A DNA stretch of 64,000 bases, from the NCBI GenBank assembly GCA_963837395.1, contig CAWINI010000002.1, positions 1,008,079 through 1,072,078 of the forward strand, in the 5' to 3' direction. Origin of the DNA: CAVZQN01 sp963837395 (GTDB lineage Bacteria > Acidobacteriota > HRBIN11 > JAKEFK01). The first letter of the stretch is position 1; every line of letters starts with the position of its first letter. A model generated the notes under the pieces. It did no database searches. It was given only the letters and a program-made list of their open reading frames with translations, and was not told the DNA's origin. This document shows positions 54,586-62,692 of this stretch, one piece after another. A program made the translations under genes and the position numbers.

Positions 54586-55338
54586 TTATTTTTTAGCGTA
54601 AGAAACATTCTCATCAGTTTTCACCTGTGCTGGATGATGTCGCGAGGGATCGTACGATTCCATAATGGCATCACCAATCGCAAACAGACCGCGTTGCGGG
54701 ATCCAAAACTCACCTAGTTTTATCTGCTCCGGCAGTGGGTGAATCATCCCTAAATCTTGCCCTTTGAAAACGGCTTTGCTTTCGGAGATAAGCCAGATGA
54801 GCTTTGGGTTGCTCACAAAATTTTGACCATTCGGGACTTTGCCTGCCAATGTCAATTTTCCCGTTTTCAAAATGATGCTTGCAACCTTGCCCATTGCTTT
54901 CATGATGCTTTCTTTTTGCCAGAGGGAGTCAGGCATCCACTTTGCGATTTTGTTGATAACACGCGTTGCTTTCGTTTCTTCTAAAACTATTTTCCAGCTA
55001 AGTCCTTCCGAAGAGAGACGTACCACCAGTATCCTGGATCCAATCCAATCGATTTCGATCTTAGTTTGTACGATGCGGGATAATACTTTGCCGTAGTATC
55101 GAGAACACGCAAACTCCGGCGGTCGATCCTGGTAAAAGGTCCACTTACCGATCGGGTCCCGCAGCCAAACGGAAGTGTAACCTTTGCCTAACGAAGATTT
55201 AGGAAACCGGCGCATTGCCAGTACATATCCCGAACTAAAGGAGACACCCATGATTGCAAATCCAGAAAAGTGCTCTCCTCTGCCTTCTATCAGAATCTGC
55301 TCTCGTTCAATTTGTTCTGTTATTTGCGGGGGATTCAT
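54586..55338 (-). CDS. unknown protein in the sigma-54 locus
   Basis: 250-residue protein that I do not recognise. No signal peptide or clear membrane helix. The N-terminal 130 residues look beta-rich (FSGFAIMGVSFSSGYVLAMR, GYTSVWLRDPIGKWTFYQDR, FACSRYYGKVLS, IEIDWIGSRILVVRLSSE). A helical stretch (ATRVINKIAKWMPDSLWQ) and more strands follow, ending QVKTDENVSYAKK. The first part recalls lipocalin- or acetoacetate-decarboxylase-like beta barrels, but not strongly. AAGGAGG precedes the ATG. It starts 30 bases after the diiron oxygenase gene and is surely in its transcript, so it may bind that enzyme's substrate or product. Confidence 0.75.
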   Translation of the reverse strand: MNPPQITEQIEREQILIEGRGEHFSGFAIMGVSFSSGYVLAMRRFPKSSLGKGYTSVWLRDPIGKWTFYQDRPPEFACSRYYGKVLSRIVQTKIEIDWIGSRILVVRLSSEGLSWKIVLEETKATRVINKIAKWMPDSLWQKESIMKAMGKVASIILKTGKLTLAGKVPNGQNFVSNPKLIWLISESKAVFKGQDLGMIHPLPEQIKLGEFWIPQRGLFAIGDAIMESYDPSRHHPAQVKTDENVSYAKK

Positions 55339-55368
55339 GGTGCCTCCTTATCCAACTTTGATTTTTCA

Positions 55369-56280
55369 TTAACAAAAAGTTGGTGCAATTTGTTCCAGTT
55401 TTTGTTTCCATTCAGGACTAAGAAACTCAGCAGTCGCCAGAAAATTAGGATGGTTCATTCCTGAGCCGATATATGTCCAACGATTCGCTTGCAATTGAAC
55501 CTTTTTGAATTCCTGGATTTGATCTTCATTCAACTTTCTGCCTGTTGCGCGTTGAAAGCTGTCCAAATCGAACTCCACTTGCTGCATCAAACCGTTATCG
55601 ATGAATCCACCCATCTCAAGATATTGTTCAAACGCATTGTTGATTTGTTCTTTCGTATACTTTTCTGCAATCGCCTCAATCATCAGCGTATCGAGTTTGG
55701 TGTGTTGTGCTTCATCGATCCAGTGATATTTCAAGAGCCGTTTAAATTGCGGATCGAGATCAGTATTATCGCGAATGCTATCGATGTAATGGCGTTGCAC
55801 GAACCATTCAATGTGTAATGTCAACAGTCCAACTGCTAAAGGATCATGTGATAAAACAGCTTCTGCAATTGCACTTGGCGGACCAATTACATTGCATGAG
55901 GTGCTAAATCCTTTCTGAAATTCTTTGCGAAACATTTTGAACAATTGAATGTGTTTTGCTTCTTCACCTGCAAATGCTAACAATGCTCTTACGCGGAAAT
56001 CATCATCAATTAAGTGCGGACGAGCGTTGTCGATTACAAAGGGAAGAATGAACTCTTCTACAGTTCCAAATAGTGTCAAATACGCATGACCCCGAATCTG
56101 ATTCAGAACTATTTTTTCATCCGGTGTTAGAAATGAAAGAGACTCTACCCGTGCCAGAGATTCTGGCAAAAACGGTTTTCTGAAATCGAGTTTATTGTTT
56201 TCTGTAATAACATCCTGGATCGTCCACCGCATTTTTTCGGATGCTGCTAGCGCTCCACTATATGAGTAGTTGTGATTCAT
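55369..56280 (-). CDS. AurF-like diiron oxygenase
   Basis: 303-residue helical protein from ATG 56280 (GGAGG 8 bases upstream; an ATG 48 bases earlier is rejected because it would start far from any ribosome-binding site). The metal pattern of AurF/CmlI-type N-oxygenases is seen: Glu in GTVEEFILPF, GEEAKHIQLFKMF (ExxH), Glu in HIEWFVQRHY, and HWIDEAQHTKLD (HxxxExxH). AurF oxidises aryl amines. The substrate here is unknown and no biosynthetic cluster is near. The gene is preceded by a sigma-54 promoter and followed by an unknown protein. Confidence 0.8.
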   Translation of the reverse strand: MNHNYSYSGALAASEKMRWTIQDVITENNKLDFRKPFLPESLARVESLSFLTPDEKIVLNQIRGHAYLTLFGTVEEFILPFVIDNARPHLIDDDFRVRALLAFAGEEAKHIQLFKMFRKEFQKGFSTSCNVIGPPSAIAEAVLSHDPLAVGLLTLHIEWFVQRHYIDSIRDNTDLDPQFKRLLKYHWIDEAQHTKLDTLMIEAIAEKYTKEQINNAFEQYLEMGGFIDNGLMQQVEFDLDSFQRATGRKLNEDQIQEFKKVQLQANRWTYIGSGMNHPNFLATAEFLSPEWKQKLEQIAPTFC

Positions 56281-56340
56281 TTGATTTTCCTCCAACGTAA
56301 TTTTTTTTGCAGCTGCATTCAGCCGCACACCGTACCATTG

Positions 56341-56356
56341 AGCAAGTACATTGCCA
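56341..56356 (-). promoter_or_regulatory. sigma-54 promoter of the diiron oxygenase unit
   Basis: Reverse strand TGGCAATGTACTTGCT: GG and GC separated by exactly 10 bases, with TGGCA and TTGCT boxes. Transcription would start near 56330, about 50 bases before the ATG. Confidence 0.75.
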
Positions 56357-56413
56357 TGATTGCAAAGAACCGTAAGTGATTTATTCGAAGTAAGTTAAAC
56401 GTAAAACAAAAAC

Positions 56414-56470
56414 AGTTGCGCAAATCGAGATTTCGAAGAAAACACGAGATCTCGCGTCATTCACGCGAGA
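56414..56470. promoter_or_regulatory. palindromic activator sites upstream of the diiron unit
   Basis: CGCAAATCGAGATTTCGAAG (56419-56438), the palindrome CGAGATCTCG (56445-56454), and ATCTCGCGT-CATTC-ACGCGAGAT (56449-56471) lie 60-130 bases upstream of the -24/-12 promoter. The 10-mer CGAGATTTCG recurs, inverted, near the osmC promoter (60430-60439). Placement fits upstream activating sequences. Confidence 0.55.
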
Positions 56471-56511
56471 TTACAAGATTCCTCAGTTCATGGAACTAAG
56501 ACGTTCAAGAA

Positions 56512-58447
56512 TTAAAGTGGACGCAGTTTCGGTCTTTCAATGCCTAACGCTTTCATTCGTGAAGTTAACGTAGAGGGTTTTAATCCTAGAAGCTGTGCGG
56601 CGCCATCTTTTCCTGCAATTCTCCAGCCGGTAGTTTCAAGCGCATGAAGAAGATTCTCTTTTTCCAATTGTTCGAACTCTTTAGCAGTGCGCACGGCCTG
56701 TTGCGAAGTTTTCGAAATATCACCACGCGTTGGCTCAAGTAGAGCATCAGGTAGCGCGCGAGAAAAATTCAGTTTTCCATCAATTGAAGTAATCACCGCG
56801 CGTTCGATAACGTTTTGAAGTTCCCGCACATTCCCTGGCCAGGGATACACTTTGAGTCTACCGATATTTTCGGATGTTAGCGGATTGAGTTTTTTCCCCA
56901 TTCTTTGGGCAAATTGTTCGGTGAACTTCTTTGCTAACAAAATCACATCATCACCGCGATCGCGAAGTGGAGGCAAAGAAATTGGAAATACATGAATGCG
57001 ATAATAAAGGTCTTCTCGAAATTTTTCTTGCCGCATCATTTCCTGAAGATTGCGATTGGTAGCAGCAATCACTCGTACATTGATTTTTTTGGTACGAGAA
57101 CTTCCGACAGGTTGAAATTCTCCTTCTTGAAGAACTCGCAATAGTTTTGATTGCAAATCGGGTAAGAGCTCACCGATTTCATCCAGGAAAATGGTTCCAT
57201 TATCCGCAAGCTCAAAACGTCCTTCACGCTTTTTGGTGGCGCCGGTAAAGGCGCCCGCTTCATGTCCAAAGAATTCGCTCTCAATTAAAGTTGAAGGTAT
57301 TGCTGCACAATTTACGGTTATGAGTGGTTTATTTTTTCTTGGACTTCCTTCATGAATAGCGCGTGCAACTAATTCTTTTCCAGTGCCGGTTTCTCCGATG
57401 ATCAAAACAGTTGTGTCTGTGGCAGAAACTTGATGCACATCCTTCAGGACCTGCAAAATCTCCGGACTCTGACCGATGACCTCATCGAAGTTTTTTAAAG
57501 CACGAATTTCTTCCCGCAGATATTCAGCCGCTACGGTCAATGATTGGATTTTCTGCTCCGCTTCTAACCGATCATTTACATTTCTCAAAATTAATACGTA
57601 ATAAGTTTTGCCATGAAGTTCATAACGCGACAAAGATGCTTCAGCCATAAATCCATTTCCGGAAAATTGAAATGCTTCCAGATTTCCTGGAATCCACAGA
57701 TACTGCTGTCCTTCCGGACGTGATTGCAATTCATGTGTTAGCAGAGAAAGTTTTCTACACGATTCAGGCGACAGAAATTTCATAAAGTTCTGTCCAATCA
57801 TGTTCTGGCCTGAACAGGCGAAGACTTTCTCAGCTGCCGGATTCATACTGATGATTTGCAAATCTTGATTTATTTCCAAAATGGCATCCATGGCGCTTGT
57901 TACCATGCGCCGCAATTTTTGCTCGCCTTGTTCAACTTCAGCTTCAGCGCGCAATCTCTGCAACTCTGCCGCAGCTCTCGCCGCAAAGATTTCAAAAAGA
58001 GCTTTGAACCGAGGTTCGACTGGCATAGGAACGCCTGTCCACTACTGCCATATGACCTAATAATTTGCCATCCAGATCCAAAAGCGGGACACCCATATAA
58101 CTGCAAGTTCCAATTTCGCGAATCATAGGATTATCAGGGAAAAGTTCCTGAACTTTATCCTGGTAGTGAATCAAACGTAGATCGCGAACAACGACTTCAC
58201 AGGGAGTTCCTTCAATGTTCATTTCATAGTCTCTGTGAATTTGTTCACCTAAATAAAGTGCGCGAGCTTTGAAACGTTTCGTTTCGGGCAGATATTCCGT
58301 TACCCACGCGCCATGCGTTTGGAAGACCTTTGCTAGATTGATCACAAGAGCATCAAAGAAATGCTCACCAGTGGTGCGGGCTGTGCCTTCCAGGATCGCA
58401 CGTAGGGCTACACTTTCATCCAGAGTTGATGCGATTTTTTCTTCCAT
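56512..58447 (-). CDS. sigma-54 dependent activator, GAF-PAS-AAA+-Fis (one apparent frameshift)
   Basis: Transcription activator of the FhlA/NorR layout. An extra base near 58029-58031 (coding AGGCGTTCCTATG) breaks the frame after the GAF domain. Removing it gives 644 residues, matching its neighbour. GAF about 1-150 (SYMGVPLLDLDGKLLGHMAV), PAS about 175-290, AAA+ about 315-555 with Walker A GETGTGKELVARA, the sigma-54 contact loop GAFTGA and DEIGELLPDLQSKLLRVLQE, and a C-terminal Fis-type helix-turn-helix (AAQLLGLKPSTLTSRMKALG). No receiver domain, so it is ligand-gated through GAF. It follows its paralogue by 38 bases. As read, the AAA+ part could only be made from an internal start. Confidence 0.9.
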
Positions 58448-58485
58448 TGTTATCCAAATTCTAACTCAGTACCCGGTACTCAGTA

Positions 58486-60378
58486 CTACTTGCGTTTGAT
58501 ACCAAGAGCTTTCATCCGGGAAACCAAGGTTGACGGATGGATGCCGAGTAGATCTGCGGCTCCGTTCTTTCCAGACACTTTCCAATTAGCCTGTTCCAGA
58601 GCTTGAAGCATATTTGCGCGTTCGAGTTGCTGCATTTCCTGAGCGGTTAAAAGCTTTTCTGTGGTTATCCTTGGGTTTATTACGGGCATTCCATTTTCGT
58701 TTTCCGGGAACGCACGATCCAGATTCAAGCGGCCATCGTGCGAAGTAATCACTGCACGTTCTATCACATTCTGCAACTCTCGCACGTTTCCGGGCCAATC
58801 ATAATTTTGCAGACGACTGATAGACTCAGAAGAAAGAGGCTCAAGTTTACGGCCCATTCGCGCGCCGATTTTTTTTGCGAATGTATCTGCAAGTAACTGA
58901 ATGTCTTCCGCTCGTTCGCGTAAAGACGGAACACGGATCGGAAAAACGTTCAAACGATAATAGAGATCTTCGCGAAACTTTCCATCTTTAATTGCCTGAC
59001 GCAGATCGCGATTGGTGGCTGCAATTACGCGAACGTCCACTTTTTTTGTGATCGAACTTCCTACCGCTTCAATTTCGCCTTCCTGAAGCACACGCAAAAG
59101 TTTTACCTGCAATTCAAGCGGCATTTCACCAATTTCATCAAGAAAAATTGTTCCCTGTTCCGCCAAAGCAAATCTTCCCTCCCTTTTTGCTGTTGCACCA
59201 GTAAATGCTCCTTTCTCATGACCGAAAAATTCACTCTCCATTAGTGAAGCAGGAATTGCAGCGCAATTCACTTTGATCATCGGATGCATTTTTCGTTTAC
59301 TCGATGCATGAATCGCTCGGGCAATTAATTCTTTTCCCGTTCCGGAATCACCTAAAATCAAAACAGTGGAATCTGTTTCTGCTACTTCATGAACGTCACG
59401 CAGCACATTTAAGAGTGCTAAGCTTTGTCCTATGATTTCATCAAAGTTTTGAATCGACCGGATTTCGTCGCGAAGATATTCAGTTTCATTGGAAAGCGCC
59501 TGAATCTGCTTTTCTGCTTCTAAGCGATCGTTTACGTTTCTAAGGATTAATGTGTAATAAGAATTGCTGCGAACATCGTATGAAGAAAGTGTCGCCTCAG
59601 CAGGGAATCGTGTGCCATCTTTTTTGATAATATTCAGCCCTCCTGATACCCACAATGAACGCTCCGATTTTGGGCGGCGTTGCAAATCGTTGATCAGCAG
59701 TTTCAGTTTTCCTGAACTCTCAGGAGAGAGGAATGTGCAGAAATCTTTCCCGGTCATTTCATTTGTTTTGCATTCGAATGCTTTCGCAGTAGCTTGATTA
59801 GCAAAAATAATTTGCATTTGTGAATCGAGTTCAACGATTCCATCCATTGCGCTCGAAACCAGCATCTTCAATTTTTCTTCGCGATGGCGGAGATCTGCTT
59901 CAATACGTAAACGACGGAGTTCAGCAGCAGCACGTGATTGAAAGATCTGAAAAATTTCTAAGATCCTTTGGTCCTTCGGCATTGGTTTCAGATCAACCAC
60001 TGCAAGATGTCCTAACACTTTTCTATCGAGGTCCAGTAACGGTACACCTATGTAACTAACGGCATGAAATCGGCTCAAGTCCTTATCCAACGGATAAATG
60101 TTTATTACATTTTCAGGAATGTGAACGAGCTGCGCGCTCCCAACAACAGTTTCGCATGGGCTTCCGGTGATGTCATATTCATAATCGAATACCCACATAT
60201 CACCAAGCCAAAACGCAAATGCTTTTAGCCGCCGCTTTTCTTCCAAATATTCTGTAACCCACGCTCCATGCACATTGAGTGCGGCCGCAAGATTTTTTAC
60301 CAATGCTTTGAAAAACTCTTCTCCGATTTCCCCGGCAGTTCCTTCAACAATTGAGCGCAAGATTGATTGTTCGTTCAC
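58486..60378 (-). CDS. sigma-54 dependent activator, GAF-PAS-AAA+-Fis
   Basis: Intact 630-residue paralogue of the next gene. GAF about 1-155 (LVKNLAAALNVHGAWVTEYL, SYIGVPLLDLDRKVLGHLAV), PAS about 165-290 (AMDGIVELDSQMQIIFANQA), a short linker helix, AAA+ about 310-545 (GDSGTGKELIARA, GAFTGA, FLDEIGEMPLELQVKLL) and a Fis-type helix-turn-helix (AADLLGIHPSTLVSRMKALG). The two HTH segments differ at several positions (GIHPSTLV against GLKPSTLT) but share the recognition core, so they may read the same or similar sites. It is divergent from osmC across 197 bases that hold palindromes and a sigma-54 promoter. Confidence 0.93.
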   Translation of the reverse strand: MNEQSILRSIVEGTAGEIGEEFFKALVKNLAAALNVHGAWVTEYLEEKRRLKAFAFWLGDMWVFDYEYDITGSPCETVVGSAQLVHIPENVINIYPLDKDLSRFHAVSYIGVPLLDLDRKVLGHLAVVDLKPMPKDQRILEIFQIFQSRAAAELRRLRIEADLRHREEKLKMLVSSAMDGIVELDSQMQIIFANQATAKAFECKTNEMTGKDFCTFLSPESSGKLKLLINDLQRRPKSERSLWVSGGLNIIKKDGTRFPAEATLSSYDVRSNSYYTLILRNVNDRLEAEKQIQALSNETEYLRDEIRSIQNFDEIIGQSLALLNVLRDVHEVAETDSTVLILGDSGTGKELIARAIHASSKRKMHPMIKVNCAAIPASLMESEFFGHEKGAFTGATAKREGRFALAEQGTIFLDEIGEMPLELQVKLLRVLQEGEIEAVGSSITKKVDVRVIAATNRDLRQAIKDGKFREDLYYRLNVFPIRVPSLRERAEDIQLLADTFAKKIGARMGRKLEPLSSESISRLQNYDWPGNVRELQNVIERAVITSHDGRLNLDRAFPENENGMPVINPRITTEKLLTAQEMQQLERANMLQALEQANWKVSGKNGAADLLGIHPSTLVSRMKALGIKRK

Positions 60379-60415
60379 GCTTATTTCCTTTTAAAAATCG
60401 CAAATAGATTTGCGG

Positions 60416-60439
60416 GATTTCGCAAATTGCGAAATCTCG
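60416..60439. promoter_or_regulatory. palindromic activator site between regulator and osmC
   Basis: GATTTCGCAA-A-TTGCGAAATC (60416-60436) is a perfect inverted repeat, extended by TCG to include the inverse of CGAGATTTCG. It lies about 60 bases upstream of the -24 box. It could also autoregulate the divergent activator gene, whose start is 38 bases away. Confidence 0.6.
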
Positions 60440-60497
60440 AAAGACTCACCATTCAGTATATCGGATTTTTCTCCTCGAGCTTTGTTTGTGGTTGAAC

Positions 60498-60514
60498 TTG
60501 GCAGATCGATTGCA
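60498..60514 (+). promoter_or_regulatory. sigma-54 promoter of the osmC-like gene
   Basis: TTGGCAGATCGATTGCA: GG (60500-60501) and GC (60512-60513) are exactly 10 bases apart. The expected transcript start is near 60525, about 50 bases before the ATG, the same spacing as in the diiron unit. Confidence 0.75.
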
Positions 60515-60575
60515 AATGGGTCAAACATCGCCCGGAAATAAATCCGAAGCGACGAAAAATAAGGAGGAAACTAAA

Positions 60576-61145
60576 ATGTCTACTGCTACTGAAAAAAAGA
60601 TGATTAATGGATTAAATGTTGAGGAACTATTCAAATCGATCGATGCATTGAAAGCAATGCCAGGTCTTGCGAATTTCAGATTCAGCCTGAACAATCGCTG
60701 GATCGATTCCGGTTTGAATCGATCATCAATCAAAAATTTTTATGGACTTGGACAGGAACAATCATCGCGAAAGCAGCCGTTCATTCTGGATTCAGATGAA
60801 CCGGCAATACTTTTGGGAAAGGATCAAGCTCCGAATCCGGTTGAGTATCTTCTACAAGCGATTACAGCATGCGTGACAACTTCCATCGTGTTTCATGCAG
60901 CAGCTCGCGGAATTACTATTAACGTACTTGAATCACATGTTGAAGGAGAGCTGGATGTTCGAGGATTTTTGGGTATTGATGAAAGTGTCCCTCGCGGTTA
61001 CCAGAAAATTACAATGAAGTTCAAGATTAAAGCGGATGTTCCTGATGATCAGCTTGAAGAGATCGTTCAGATAGGAAAAACGTACTCACCGGTTTACAAC
61101 ACATTAACTCGCGGCGTGAATATTGATGTACAAGTGGCTAAGTAA
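60576..61145 (+). CDS. OsmC family protein lacking the second redox Cys
   Basis: 189 residues from ATG 60576, which has AAGGAGG 8 bases before it. OsmC/Ohr proteins reduce organic hydroperoxides with two cysteines. The first is here (YLLQAITACVTTSIVFHAAA). At the second position, where families show CPVSNTL or similar, the sequence is YSPVYNTLTRGVNIDVQV, so Ser replaces Cys and only one Cys remains. The core strands (NVLESHVEGELDVRGFLGID) are normal. It may use another thiol partner or bind rather than reduce. The gene has its own sigma-54 promoter and a strong terminator. Confidence 0.88.
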   Translation: MSTATEKKMINGLNVEELFKSIDALKAMPGLANFRFSLNNRWIDSGLNRSSIKNFYGLGQEQSSRKQPFILDSDEPAILLGKDQAPNPVEYLLQAITACVTTSIVFHAAARGITINVLESHVEGELDVRGFLGIDESVPRGYQKITMKFKIKADVPDDQLEEIVQIGKTYSPVYNTLTRGVNIDVQVAK

Positions 61146-61157
61146 ACTGATGCTTAT

Positions 61158-61194
61158 GGCGCGGTGATTCAGCTTCCATTCGCCGCGCCGTTTT
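61158..61194 (+). terminator. terminator of osmC, overlapping the alkA end
   Basis: GGCGCGGTGA (61158-61167) pairs with TCGCCGCGCC (61180-61189; one G-U), followed by GTTTT. It lies 12 bases after the osmC stop and covers the last codons of the opposing gene. Confidence 0.75.
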
Positions 61195-62674
61195 CTGTAC
61201 TGTGCCACAGATGGAGAGTGGCATATGCGCGCCAGGGGCGCCATGTCTGAGAGAGAGATTCGATTTTAGATTCGCTTAGTGGTTTGCCAGCACCTAATAC
61301 TTTGCGCACGATTTGATCGCTGGCAGGAAATGCATCGGGATGATTGAGCGCTCGCATTGCAACATAATGTGCGGTCCAGAGTCCAATGCCAGGAAGTTGT
61401 GTGACGCGTTCAACAAATTCATCCAATCGTTGTCCTGCACGAAAATCGATGCGTCCGTTCAATACTGAGTCTGCTAACCCTCGCACTGAAACTGCGCGTG
61501 ACTTTGGTATGCCAATCGATTCCAGTGGTGCATTCACAAGTTGTCGTGGTGATGGAAAAATGCGATCGAGTCCTGCAATTGCATCCTTGCGATGTTCACC
61601 GAAAGAATCGACAAGCGTTTGAATGAGCGTAAATGCACTCGCTGCTCTGATCTGAAGTCCAAGAATCGTTCGCACCATCATTTCAAAACCATCCCATGCA
61701 CCAGGAATTCGTAGCCCGGGATGTTTGTTAATAAATGTTGCTGTTAATGGATCTGATTGGAGTACATTAATGGCAGAATTCACATCAGCGTCCAGATCAA
61801 ACAATCTACGCACGCGTCGAACGATATCCGGAATTGTACGTGGATCTGTTGCCGAAATCTCCAGACGCAATTCAGGTTTATTTTCTGCGCTTGTAACTTT
61901 GATCCATGCTGAGTGATGAGCAGGGCCAATCGAACGTTCATAACTATCTTCAGTCACGCGCTCTACTCCCGGAATTGCCCACTTTGATAAAAACGAAAGT
62001 GTTTTTGCAAACTCTAATGGCGGGCGAAAAGCTAAACGAAGCATTAGCGTTTCGCTGACTACGTTGAAATGATTTGAGCTTTGCGCTTTCAATCCTGCGC
62101 GCCGCATCGAGGTCGGCGACATCCTACAGCTTTCACGAAATGCAGCATTGAATCTTCGTACGCTTTTGAAACCTGCTGCCAGTGCGACTTGTGTGACAGG
62201 CAAAGATGTTTCAGTAAGTAATTGCTTTGCCAACAACAAGCGTCGAGTTGCATGAACCGCAAGCGGAGTTGCGCCGGTGTTTGCCAGAAACAATCTTCGA
62301 AGTTGTCGCGCACTTAATGAAACTTGCGATGCAAGCGAATCAATCGATCCATCATCCAGTGCGCCATCAGCAATCATGGCAAGAGCGCGATGCATCGCGT
62401 TTTCATTTCCATGAACACGAATTTCCGGTGACAATTCAGGTCTGCATCGAAGACACGGCCGGTAGCCCGCTGCAGCAGCCGCAGCTGCGGTCGGATAATA
62501 CACAATGTTTATTTTTTTTGCGGTTGGCGCCGGACAAACCGGCCGGCAATAAATTCCTGTACTTCGTACAGCGATAAAGAATAGCCCATCAAATCGCGCA
62601 TCTTTACTGGCACGAGCGCGATCGCAAATCTCAGTACTGGGCATTAGAATCTGGTTCATAGAATCTGGGATCAC
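61169..62674 (-). CDS. alkA: Ada-like / AlkA fusion: alkylation-responsive regulator and DNA glycosylase
   Basis: 501-residue fusion. Residues about 15-85 are an Ada zinc domain with all four cysteines (Cys43 and Cys47 in IYCRPVCPAP, Cys74 and Cys77 in YRPCLRCRPE), which in Ada accepts methyl groups from phosphotriesters. Residues 85-185 are an AraC-type DNA-binding domain (SLPVTQVALAAGFKSVRRFN). From about 205 is AlkA: N-terminal domain, then the HhH-GPD glycosylase with LPGIGLWTAHYVAMRAL and the catalytic Asp in FPASDQIVRK. It joins sensing and excision of alkyl damage in one protein, a layout also known in actinobacteria. It complements tag at 15.8 kb. Confidence 0.93.
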   Translation of the reverse strand: MIPDSMNQILMPSTEICDRARASKDARFDGLFFIAVRSTGIYCRPVCPAPTAKKINIVYYPTAAAAAAAGYRPCLRCRPELSPEIRVHGNENAMHRALAMIADGALDDGSIDSLASQVSLSARQLRRLFLANTGATPLAVHATRRLLLAKQLLTETSLPVTQVALAAGFKSVRRFNAAFRESCRMSPTSMRRAGLKAQSSNHFNVVSETLMLRLAFRPPLEFAKTLSFLSKWAIPGVERVTEDSYERSIGPAHHSAWIKVTSAENKPELRLEISATDPRTIPDIVRRVRRLFDLDADVNSAINVLQSDPLTATFINKHPGLRIPGAWDGFEMMVRTILGLQIRAASAFTLIQTLVDSFGEHRKDAIAGLDRIFPSPRQLVNAPLESIGIPKSRAVSVRGLADSVLNGRIDFRAGQRLDEFVERVTQLPGIGLWTAHYVAMRALNHPDAFPASDQIVRKVLGAGKPLSESKIESLSQTWRPWRAYATLHLWHSTENGAANGS

Positions 62675-62692
62675 CTTAATAGATTAATCGAT

